Positions 1 to 11,100 of a stretch of DNA of 64,000 bases are shown piece after piece. The notes below the pieces were generated by a model, which was given only the letters and a program-made list of their open reading frames with translations, did not search any database and was not told the origin of the DNA. The stretch comes from Proteles cristata cristata (lineage: Eukaryota; Chordata; Mammalia; Carnivora; Hyaenidae): contig JAESUZ010004808.1 of the NCBI GenBank assembly GCA_017311185.1, positions 1-64,000 on the forward strand, given 5' to 3'. Made by a program: the position numbers and the translations under genes. The first letter of the stretch is position 1. Every line of letters begins with the position of its first letter.

Positions 1-1712
1 TTTGCATATAATCTCCAGATTCCAAAATTAAGGCCAAGGGACGGATCATAGCTATGGAAACACATAATATGGAAGACATTCAACAGAGGAGATGGACACG
101 CACACCCCACCCTGCCCAGGGCCGCCCCGCACACTGGGCCCGGGCAGGCTCGCCAAACAGTCTTTACCAACAACAAGCAGAAACCGAGCACGCGAGATCC
201 CAAACACAGTTCCGGAAGAGGGGGAGTCGCATCTGTGACATTTAGCAATAAATGTTGATGTGCAAAAATTGTGAAAACTTAAAATTTACCCTTGGGGAAG
301 GGCGGGGGCATGGACAGACGCTGCTGTAGAAAGACAAGGGGGAGAGAGGCTGGGCAGAGACTGGGGGGGGTGGGCAGAGGGATGGCCAGAGGCAAGGGTC
401 CCAAGCCTCCTGTGGGTGGAGACTCGGAGGTGCCCGCCCCTCCCCCTCAGGCTCCCTGAGAGCCGGAGGGGGTGCTCCCGGAGAAAGCAAGGCAGCACCC
501 CCTTCCCTCCTCGGTCCCCTCGCTGGGCCTGCTGCGGGGTCACCCAGGCCGCCCGCTGCGGTGAGCGCTGTCCTACCCTGAGCGCCGCTGCCACGGACGG
601 GTGCGTGGAGGCTGCCGGGGCAGCTGAAGGGACACTTGCGCCAAGCAGTTCTCGGTCTACTTAGAACTTCAGAGTCTGGAGATCGCCGAGCAGAGCCTGA
701 AGGATGGGGCACGGGGCGGTGCAGGCTGCGCGCGCCGGACACGAGCTGGCCCCCAGGACCGCCAGCATCTGGGGGGGGTAACCTGACAGGGCCCCGTCCC
801 CTCCGTGGGGGCAGAGGCAGGGATGGGGAGGCCGGAGGGCCAAGACCGACGGCCGTCTTCGTTCCCATGCAGCGCAACACGCGGCGCCTCTGCACCGCCT
901 GCGGCCACCGATCCTCTCCAGAGCGGACCTTCAGGCCCAGGCCTGTGGTCTGGCAGCCTGTCCATCACACACCTGAGAATGAGCGGACCCTCCCGTGCCG
1001 GCACCGGGCCCTCCGGTCCAGGCCAAGTGACCGCCTCTCTGTGCCCCAGGACCACGACGCCTGCCTCTCCGAGACCGCTCCCGGGAGCTCACACGCAGCG
1101 TCCGCGTCCGGGCGTGTGACAGAGGACAGCCTGGCTGAGCCCCAGCACTGGCTTCCCGCCCCCAGGGCTGCAGCAGACGCGCCGCTACCAGAAACCTCTG
1201 AACCGAGAGGCCGAGCGCCAGGGCGGCACCACCCTAAACATGAGGGCAGCCACACTGGCTCTGAGGTAGAAAGGAGGCCACTGGGCACCTGGGGTGGGGA
1301 GGGGCCCAAAGGAGCGGTTGGTCTCCACCGCCGTTCGGCGGGCCGCCCTTCTCCCCGTCCCCACGTCTCTCGGGCCACAGCGGGCCGCCACAGGCCGAGA
1401 CGGAGACACGTGGCCCCACCTGCGGGCTTTGCTCACCACGCTTGGGGGTGGAGACACTCGGGTGCTTTCCGACCCCAACGTGCTTGAGGCCCCGACGGCC
1501 CGAGAACCCGGCCACCCCGCTGCCTCTCTGGGCCCCCCGGCTCTGCCGTGGCTCTCCTTCGGCCCGGGCGCTCCCAGCATGCAAACTGGGCCTTCCCACC
1601 CTGTGGGTCTGGGCTAAAGGGGGGTGAGGCAGCTGCAAGGTGGGCTGCATTCTGCAAGGAGGGTCTGGACGGCAGGCAGAGGGAGGAAAGGAAGAGGGCA
1701 AACGTTTTGGCT
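1..1712. other. GC-rich flank downstream of the proximal poly(A) site
   Basis: CpG- and C-rich sequence with long open frames on both strands. No codon-like protein families, splice structure or repeats could be recognised. A short AT-rich block at 225-300 stands out in composition. The segment may be the distal part of a long HDLBP 3'UTR or intergenic spacer. I see no neighbouring gene's exon. Confidence 0.5.
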
Positions 1713-2082
1713 TTTATAAAGTCAAGGAAATTTATTTCCTGAGGTCATGACACAGGAAGTAGACTCAGCCACAGCTGTGGCGCTCTCCTTGCGGAGGCCA
1801 GAGCCTGACGGACATGCTGGATGAGCCAGGACGCTTATAGGGAAATGTCCAATTACCTCGGTTAGTGTTCGCGACAGCGGAGAGCCGTCCCAGAGCGAAG
1901 GTGTCAGGGAGCAGGTCCCGAGCGCACGCAGGGTGCTGGCGCCCGGCTTCACTGCGAGACCTCGGGTAGGGGTAAGCGTCAACGATTTATGGAGGCTCCA
2001 GCCGCCGGGTCGGATTGAGACGAACCGTGTGTGGTGGTGGGGTTCAGGTCAGCAGGCTGGAGAGGTTTCTGCTTTTGGATCA
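1713..2082 (-). other. HDLBP: HDLBP proximal 3'UTR
   Basis: About 370 nt follow the stop codon down to the expected cleavage region below the AATAAA at 1736-1731. Added to 3807 coding nt and a short leader, this gives an mRNA of roughly 4.4 kb, which agrees with the commonly reported vigilin transcript size. A longer 3'UTR running toward the left edge is possible. Confidence 0.75.
1731..1736 (-). terminator. HDLBP: Polyadenylation signal AATAAA
   Basis: TTTATT on the plus strand reads AATAAA on the minus strand, about 347 nt after the stop. It is followed by CTTTATAAAAGCC and a T/G-containing stretch (AAACGTTTGCCC). This is a standard mammalian cleavage arrangement, with cleavage expected near 1705-1718. 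Confidence 0.8.
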
Positions 2083-2169
2083 TTATCGCTTGGGGCCCCA
2101 TGGCAGGGTCTTGGGGGCCACCTGAGCCCCAAAGCTAGGAAATTCTTCCGAGCTGCTCATATCTGGAGC
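2083..2169 (-). CDS. HDLBP: HDLBP CE26: last coding exon and stop, residues 1241-1268
   Basis: The acceptor is CTACAG. The coding part is 84 nt plus a TAA stop at 2085-2083. It encodes APDMSSSEEFPSFGAQ and ends LPWGPKR. The exon continues into the 3'UTR. Confidence 0.97.
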   Translation of the reverse strand, partial: APDMSSSEEFPSFGAQVAPKTLPWGPKR

Positions 2170-5100
2170 CTGTAGGGGCGAGAGGGCGCGTGGCCTCAGT
2201 CTGGGAGGCCCCGCGGGGGCAGCTTCCCAGGGAGAGCCCCCCCACCCCCACCCTGCACGGTCTGACCTTGTCGCTGCTGCTGGCGGTCCAGGGAGCATCC
2301 CGCACCACAAAGCCCTTGGACGGCGCCTTGGACTCCTCATGGGCCGGCGGCTTCATGTACACCTGCAGCGCCTCGCTGTCGACCACGTCAGCCAGCTGTG
2401 GGCACGAGGCGTGGCGTCAGTGTGCGGCACACACGCACGACGACCGCGCCCGCCTCGCTCCGGCGTGCAGGCTGGCTCAGGACAGCAGACGCACGCAGCC
2501 TCGCTGCCACCCGGGCCGGCTGCAGGCGGGTGCCACGGGGCAAGGCCTGCCGCCGCCCCTCCCCCCCCCCCAGGACTCACGTATTCCTCCTCCAGGTTGA
2601 GAATGTGGTCGATGGCCTCTTCCACGTTCTCCGGGAGCCCCGTCACAGTGACGCAGTTGGGGTCCGGGGCCCCGCTCTGCGGGAAGCGGATGTCCACCTG
2701 GAAGGCGAGTACACACGGCCGCTGACGTAGTGTGGACCCTGCACCGCGGTCTCTGGACCAAGGGTCACGGTTACGTGTGGCTGGGAATGGTGGGCCTGCA
2801 GGGAAGCTCTCCCAGGCGAACCTCGTGTTCAGGAGGCAGAGGTCCTGTACGTCTGAGGTCAGAGCCAGCACGTCACGACACACACGGAACCCTGGTGCAC
2901 TGAGGGGACGCCACCGTCCGCGGCCCAGTGTGGGGTCAACTCTACACACAGCTGGGAGCTCCACACAACCTCACCAACTCGAGAACGGGCACCTGAGCCT
3001 CAGAGGTCTCCTGTTCCAGACCCCGAGGGCGGTCACCAGCCGAGGCAGGGAGGCCTGAGGCCCCAAGAAGACCCCCCTCCCCGAGGAGTGGGAAGCGCGC
3101 ACCCCACTGCACCTACCAGGCTTCCAGGACATCACGGCGCCCTTCACAGTTGGCGGGTTGGGGACCCACCTTGAATTCGTCCATTATTTTGCGGATGGCT
3201 TTTCCACGGGCACCAATGATGCGGGCGTGAACACGGTGGTCCAGCGGGACGTCCTCGGAAACCATCTGCTCGAGCTCACCCACGATTTTCAATATGGCGT
3301 CCCGGGCGGCCTCTGTATTCTTTTCATACCCTGTGATGGTGATTTGGTCCTGGGGCTAAGAGAGGAGAACCCTGTCAGAAGGGGGGACGCCTCCTAGAGA
3401 TTCAGGGCTGGAGCCTCAAGCCAGCAGGTGCAGCTCCATGAGGTGGCAAGAGGCAGGGCTCACCTGGAGGGGAAACGCTGACCCGCTCAGAAGGGAAAAA
3501 AGACGGAAGAGAACGCCAGAAGCGGACTTAGAACAGGTCAACAATGCCCAGTAGCTCCTGCCCCCCCCTTCCCGGCCGGACACGTGTGGGAAAAGGACGT
3601 CTCCCACAGACATGGCTGCAGGCAAGACGGAGCTGTGTCAAGGGCCACACGGGCCTCGGGGAGGGTCACCTCGGGCCCCGCATCTGGAGGCGTCTCGGTG
3701 GAGACAGGCCCACCTGGAGAGAAGGTGCCAGACCCTGGCCAGGACCGTGCGGCCCCAGCACGCCCCAGCCCACGGACAGGGGACAGCACCACACGTGCGC
3801 AGTGCCAGCAGAGCCAACACACGACTCAGAGTGCAACAAACACAACACATACATATATTCTTTAAGAGAAAATCTCACACCCACGAAAGAGTGGAACAGA
3901 AAAGGACCAGAGAAAGTGGATGCTTAGAGGTCTGCTTAGAAGAGAGGCCAGAAAGAGCCAGGAGACGGCAGAGGAGCGGCAGGCCACACCACAGCACAAA
4001 TGGAAGCGGCGGGGGGCCGGCGGGCTGCGCCCAGAACCCGCCAGCAGCTGCGAGTGCTGCACCAAAGGCAGGCACAGGACAGAAGAGCTGCAAATGGAAG
4101 CAGAATTCTCACAGGAAAAAGCTGCGAGTCAAAATCACGTGGCTGCCCGACCCTACTCGGCTCGTGAGACGTTAGCCCGAGTGGTCTGAACCCTAAATGA
4201 GCGCTGAAAAAATGCACGTGACTTGGGAAAGTTGGGAGAAATAAAAGGTAGTGAAAACGAAAAGTTTATAGGAGCTGAATTCTCAGAATTAAACATCAAA
4301 AATTAAAGGGGCGCCTGGCTGGCTTGGTCGGAAAAGCAGGCAACTCTGGACCTCAGGGTCATGAGTTCAAGCCTCATGCTAGGCACAGAACTCACTCAAA
4401 CAGAACAAAAACCACAAATTAGAGTAAGAAAGATCAGGAGCATAAACATGTTAAAAATGCAGCGGGAACGGAAGGACGCGCCCAGGGAAGGTCCGGACCA
4501 GGCAGGAGACGCAGGTCTGCCTGCCTTTCTGAACTCGGCTTACGTGTGGGGGTTACAGACTTGGGCTGCGCAGGGAAGGAAGGTACAGAGCAGGCAGCCG
4601 GGCACAGCGCAAGGACACGGCTGGAAAGGCCAGGGTCTGCAGAGGCGTGTTGGGATTTGCTGACCAGAAGGTTCTAGCGAACCATTTCTGGGCGCCTGGC
4701 TGTGTGCCACTGCAGGAGACGCAGGGAGAGACTGAGGCTCCCGTGTTGGGCAGTGCTGTGCTGGAAGGGGGCCCCGATGGGAGCAGAGAGGACGACGGGC
4801 AGGGGTGTGACGGGCAGGGGAGGGTGCCCTCTGGACGCCCGCACCTGTGTGTACAAGTGTGCGAAGCCCCCAGCCAGAGCCGCAGCCTGCCTACCAGTAA
4901 CGACCAGGTGGGTGCGGAGAAACGTGCCAAGCTCACGCAGCGCAAGCGCCCAGGGAGACCTCGCCCAGCCGGCACAGACGGAGAGAGGGGGCCCGAGCCC
5001 AGAGCCGGAGCTGCAGAGAGCTGCCCCTCTGTGCTCCAGCCTCTCCCCGCACCCGCGGGCACGCCCCCCCACTCGCCCGCTCACTGCCACCAGGCCAGGA

Positions 5101-8100
5101 TGAGGGTCGAGAGTCCACCTGTCCCAGAGCGTCCCAGCAACGGAGCCTGACCCGAGCGGTCATTCTTACCTGGTTCCCGTCATCCTTATCGGGAAACTGG
5201 ATGTTCACGTCATGTTCCAAGCGGATCTGAGTAATCACTGTCCCTTTCCTCCCAATAATTTTGGGATGGTATTTGGGGTCCACAGTGACACTCAGCTTAA
5301 AGCTCCTTAAAGCCTGCAGATGAGACCAGGGTGGAGTTCAGGCTTGACCATCTCCATGTGCGGCCAACATGCTAACCCCACTCTGTCTTTGACCCCAAAC
5401 GTATCCTCAGTGACCAAAATGACCCGCTTTCCGTTAGCCTCGGTGGCACCGCGCAGCGCCAGCTCACTCAAAGACGGGCCCGAAACCGAGCGCGCAGACC
5501 CTTCACGAGAGGGCCGTTCAGGCGCGGACAAGGCTGGCTTCTCGCACGGTGACCTCGGAGCTGGCTCTTTAACTGGTTTAATGAGGACAGGACCAGGAAG
5601 CATAACCACACCCTGGGGTCGTTAAGGGCTGGGGCACAAAACCAGGTCAGAAGAAAAAGAGAGCACAGAAGTCCTTCCTTAAGGAAGCACAGCCAGCCTG
5701 GGACGTCTATGGCCAGAGGGCAGAGCACGGGAACAGGCGCCAGGCGCAGGAGGGCTCCGGGCCCTACCCCGTCACCAGCCCAGAAAGTCGTCCTCCGCAG
5801 CGGGCAGCTCATTCCCCACAGAATCTACAGCAGGGCTTCCGTGCTCGGGACACCCAGCCTCGCCGAGCACTCGGGAGGCCCTTCGGGCGCCAGCTCTCCA
5901 GAGAGGGGAGGTGGGACCCCGACGGGCCCGCAGACGCCCACCCTGGACCACAACACTCACATCCGGGGGGGTCTTTCCTGGCAACAGCTCCCAGGCCTCT
6001 CCCACCGTACCTTTCCCGTCAGACTGGGGCCACCGCTACCCGGCAGGGAAAGGTGCTGAGTACCAGGAGACCTAACTCTGCCGCCACTGCGTTACCGCCC
6101 ACAGCGCCACGCCTGGGGAGGCTTCCTGGGCGGCGGGGCCGCGGCTCCGGGGCCACCCACCCGGTCCTCCTGCTCGGCCTGCAGCTCCCTCACGCGCTCC
6201 AGCAGCCCGGCCTTGGCCCGGCCCAGATTCGCCGCGAGCCCGGTGATGGCGATGATGTCAGACTGCAGTTCCGGCGCCGGGACGTGGATGTTCACCTGCG
6301 CGGAGATGCGAACAGAGCCGATGTGGGCAGGGGCCCCGCACCGGGAACGGGGCTGCCTGGCTCGGGCAGGAAGAGGCGCATCGCCAAGGGGGCTGAGCCG
6401 CCGGGGGCCCGAGGGAGGGCTCGGCCCCAACACTGGCTCCCAGGGAAAGACCGCGAAACCAGGTACCTCAAACTCGTCCATCATCTTTCGGATCCCGCTC
6501 CCCTTCTGCCCAATGATGTACCGGTGAAGGTCAAAGGGCACCTCCACTTCGATGGTGACGGGGACCAGCGCCTGCAGGGAAGAAGGGTCGGGCCTGAGAG
6601 CTGCCGGCAGCGAGCCAGAGACCCTGTGAGAATTACAAGGTGCTTCCCGGAACCTTCCACAATGCTCTGCCTTGAGTGAGAACTTCACCAAGACTCTTAA
6701 CTCAACAGAGAACGCAGGAAAAGAACCCAGAACCCATTGTTTAAGGTAACGGCACCAGAGCAAACATCCTGGCCCTCATGTCAAGCCTATGCTCCTAACC
6801 GTGGCAGGCCCTGAACAGAAACGCAGCAAATCCAGGAGGAACAGAGGAACTGGCGGGGACTGGTGGGGCTCAGGCGCGGAAGCCGGCCTGACGTCAGGGA
6901 TGGGTTGTGGCCACGCCTGTGTGGGTCGCTTGGTAACAGCGTGGGGACACCGGCTCCCCTGCTCTGTCTCCACGCTAGCCCCTGACCCCCTCCCGACACC
7001 CCCTCGGCTTCACACTCCGCCGTTTGTAACCACCCCCGGCGCACGACCTGTCTCTCGCCTGGCCACGCCCCCTGAGCGTGGTCCTGCGCTGTGCAACGCG
7101 GCATTCAGAGCAGGGCCCAACGGGGGGCTGGCTCTCAGGCAGGTGCCGCCTGCACAGGGGACTCCTCCTCACAAGCCTGAGATGGAGGCGCCACAGAGGC
7201 TGCGGGTCCCGTTGCCTCTGCGGTCACAGAAACCTGCCGGTCAGTGTTCGCGCACCCCCCCACCCCCCACCCCCCAGGACGAGGTCCAGGAACAAGCTGC
7301 CTGAGGGCACACCCACCTCGAGGGCTTCCTTGGCAGCCTCACACTTCTCCTTCCGGCCGGAGATGATGATGATGTCACACCTCCTCGGGGAGCCAGGGTC
7401 GATGTCTTTGGTGTCCCTCCCGTCCCCAGCATCGTCACCATTCTCCTGGATTGGCGGCTCCACACTGTGAACTGGAGAAGGGCAGGAACAGCTCAGAGTC
7501 CCGGTGGGAGAGGGAGGGCAGACCGGCCTGGGGGGCAGTGGGGGGGGGCCCTCACAACGAGAGGCCAGGAGCCGGGGGCACGCCTTCCTCGCCTTGGGCG
7601 GCGCAGGCTACCTGGGAGGCTGGGGCGGCCCTGAGGGCAAGGGGCCTGAGCCCGCGCCCCAGGCTAGGACGGGGCAGCGGGGAGGGGCGGGCGAGGCGGC
7701 GCAGGGAAGTCAGCAGGCGGGCAAGCCTCAGGAGCGAAGGGGCATGAAATGAACACAGGCGTGGGCTGGCGGGGCACCAGGTGGGCACGCAAACCCAAAA
7801 GTGAGGGCGGCCTGCAGGGGCGGTGCTGCACCGACCTGGGCTAAGAGGTGGGTGCCGCGCACCTGTCTGCACAGACAAGACAGGCACATCGACCAGGAAC
7901 GGGGCGCCGGCCCACAGAGCGCTCTGGCTGCGGGCCCTGGAGGACGTGCCACAGTTCTCACACGGGGTTAAGAAAACGTCCTCAATCTTAGAAAGTGTCC
8001 ACTACAGACGGGAGAAGCCTGAGTTCTACTCCAGCGTCGCAGAAACAACTACTGTGCGCGTAGAAAGGGGGGGGTGCGGACGGGAGGGGCTGAATCTCAG

Positions 8101-11100
8101 TAACGAGCGCAGGAAGTACATCTTCATCCAGTATAACGTCCCTTCAAATGTGCCCCAAAGAGCCCGTGTTCTGAGACCAGAGCTTCAGGGGCTGCAAGAG
8201 GCTCCGGAGGGGACCCAGGAGGCTGCAGGGTCGGTCGCCAAGCACACCAGTCAGGAGACAGCACGCTGGGCCGCGACCCAGCTGGGGGGCCGCGACCCAG
8301 CTGGGGGGCCGCGACCCAGCGGGGGGGGCCGCGACCCAGCGGGGGGGCCGCGACCCAGCTGGGGGGCCACGTGAGGTTGGACACGCAGGCCGGACGCTGC
8401 TCTCACTGACCCCCGGGCCCGGAAACCTCTGGACTGCCTGACCACCCCCCACCCTGTCCCCGGGACACAGGCAGAACCAGGTGACAAGCAGGCCCCTGGA
8501 GTCGCCTGCCTCACGGGGGACAAGACCTGGCAGGAAGGGGTGCTGAGGGAGGGGCAGCGGGGGTGCAGAGCGGGAGCAGCCCCATCACACACACCACCTG
8601 GGATCTGCAAGCAGCCTCTGAACCGAACCCCCGTTTCAGAGGCCCCATCGGCGGCCACTAGCCTCTGGCCGCCCGGTCACCCGGGGCAACGGTGCTCCAG
8701 CAGCACGCCAGCGCTGAAGCGCGAGGCAGCGCGCGTGACGGCCACCTGCCCGCCCCGCCCCCCGCCCCCCCCCGGCCGGGTCCATTCACACACCTCTTCG
8801 CTCCCCACTCAGCACAGAGCTCCCCGCTGAGAGCTGAGACCCACCTGGGTTCTCCTCTCTGTCTGGGAATTTAATCTGAACATTATAGTCCCGAGTAATC
8901 TGCTGGATTCGGGAACCTTTGGGACCCATGACGGACCGATGGAACTTCTGGGGTATGGCGCACTCTATGGTCACCTGGGCTTCCTGGAGGGGGAGGGGCG
9001 CAGCAGGAAAGAAAAAAATAGAGGCTGAAGTTAATTGCTTAGGCTCAATGCGTATTTTCACCAGCTTCCATTCAATTCTCTACAAAGACTCCCAGGGCAC
9101 ATATGTTCCCCCGCCCCCCTCCCCCCACAAGTGCTCGAAACACAACAGGGTGGACAGAGGGAGGGCCTGGGCCAGGACCGCCGGGGCGGCCTCGTTTCCC
9201 GAGGACGAAGAAAGTACTGATGACTCGTGTGCACAAAACGGCAGCGGAGCTCGCCGCCACCCAGAGTGTGCACAAAGCCCCTGCCCTCAGCACAAAGCAC
9301 GTGGCGCTGTCTAGCCAGGTGACATTCAAATGCTGTGGTCGTGGACACTCCACGAGGAGGCGTTGGGCTTAAAGGTCAGGTCAGTACTTCCAAAGCCCCA
9401 GCAGGGGAGGGCCGGGAAGAGGCCTGGAGGAGGGTGAAGCTCTCTGAGGGCGAGTTTAGAAAACCCCACGTTTCCAGGTGCGGTCACTGCGACACGCCCA
9501 GCCCCGCCGTCTCCTTCCCACTGGGAAAGAGGCAGAGGAGGAAGCCGGTTCCTTGTACGGACTGCATTCCGCAACATGTTCTTTAACAGCTGCTGCTCAA
9601 GGGCGTATCCTGACGGTCAGGAAGGTCTCAGGAATAAAGCCGGAAAGGCCGAGAGCCCGAGAGCCCCGGTCTGCGGGCCCCGCCCCCTCCCAGGCACCTA
9701 CCAGGTCCTCGATGATCTCCTGAATGCGCTTCTTGGCCGCCTCCACACAGTCCTTGGCGCCCTTGAGGGTGACCTTATCGCTCTGCGTGCCAGAGCGCGG
9801 GAAGCTCACCATCACCCCACCGTACTCTTCGGCAATCTCCCGCAGGACCTGGCCTCGTCGGATGACGAAATGGCGGTGGTGCCTGGGGTCCACCAGCATG
9901 CAGTCCTCCACCACGTTGTCCTGCGGCATCGAGGGGAGGGACAAGCAGAGGGCTCGTGCCGGCCGCGCCTCACGGCAGGGACAACCGGGCCGCAGTTCCC
10001 ACCGGGCCTCACCAGGTTCTGGATCAGGGCCTCCAGCTCCTTCTGTGCCTCCCTCACGGCACCCTCCCTCCCTACGATGGTGATCAGGTCCTGGTCCTTG
10101 TCCTCGGCCGTCGGGAAGATGATGCGGGCCCCGGTGCTGTCCCGCACCTTGCGGATCTTGCCGCCGCCCTTGCCAATGAGGAACTTGTGGTACTCTGGCT
10201 TGGCACGGACGTCCACGGTGAAACTCTTGGTTTGCTGTGGAGACCAACCGCAGACACACTGGCCTGATGCTACTTGCCTGGTCCCCTGCGCAGGTGACAA
10301 GGGGGCCCAGAGAACAACAGTGTGGGGCTAATCAAGCCTCACCAAAACTAACGGATGGACTCGCAGACAGGGAGTTCCTACCCCCCGCCCACCCCCGGCC
10401 GCGACCAGAGACACGGAGACGGCTGAGAGCATGTGGATAGAGAGCCCAGTCCCGCCGCTTCCCCAAACGGACCCAATCCCCGCCAGCCACTCTCCTTCCA
10501 CAAGGGGAACTTGGCAAGCGTGGCCTCGGGGTGCTAGGGAAGTGGGGGCAGCTGCACAGAAAGCAGGCCCACGGCACCCCCCCCCACCCCAGGTCAAGCA
10601 GAGTGCTCGGCGTCCCGCCGCAGAGGAGCCTACACGCCAACAGGAAGCACCCCATCTCAATCTCGGGGAGACCGAAGCCGAGCAAGGCCCTAGTCTGGCA
10701 CCAAGAAGCCAGGGCCCAGGAAAGGCCCCGACACTGTGGCCCTGCTGAGGGTGCAGGGCCTCTGGCCGACTCAGCCGGAGCGCACACGCCTGCCAGGCCA
10801 GCTCGGACACACACTCTGCTCCCCTCCTTCCCTGTAACCGGAGTCCCGGCCCGCAGGTTTGAAGAAACAACGGGAAATAAAGGAGGGCCTGCCAGCACGT
10901 GAACCGTAATAAACGAGTGACTTCTACTATTTTTCAAATGCTGGTTTCACAAAACACCCAAGAGAATTTTCTATTTTTCAGATGAAGGCATTGGCAAATA
11001 GCACCGTTATTAAAACACTTATGAGCAAGGGCGTCTGGGCGGCTCACTCAGTTAGGTATCCGACTTCAGCGCAGGTCATGATCTCATAGTTCATGAGTTC

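Noticed and set aside
242..895. 217-codon minus-strand open frame
   Set aside because: Same GC-rich segment, low-complexity Pro/Arg/Gly translation, no splice context or family resemblance.
636..1487. 283-codon plus-strand open frame
   Set aside because: It lies in very GC-rich sequence, where stops are rare, with several overlapping open frames on both strands. The translation is Arg/Pro/Gly/Ser-rich with no domain and is downstream of the HDLBP 3' end.
6053..6679. 208-codon plus-strand open frame over CE20/CE21
   Set aside because: Shadow of the HDLBP exons on the opposite strand. The minus frame gives the KH12 sequence with correct splice sites.
8144..8658. Minus frames with repeated Gly-Pro-Ser-Arg units at 8.1-8.7 kb
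   Set aside because: The repeat units are translations of the intronic minisatellite, not a repeat protein.
9576..10331. 251-codon plus-strand open frame over CE16/CE17
   Set aside because: Antisense shadow of the KH9 and KH10 exons.
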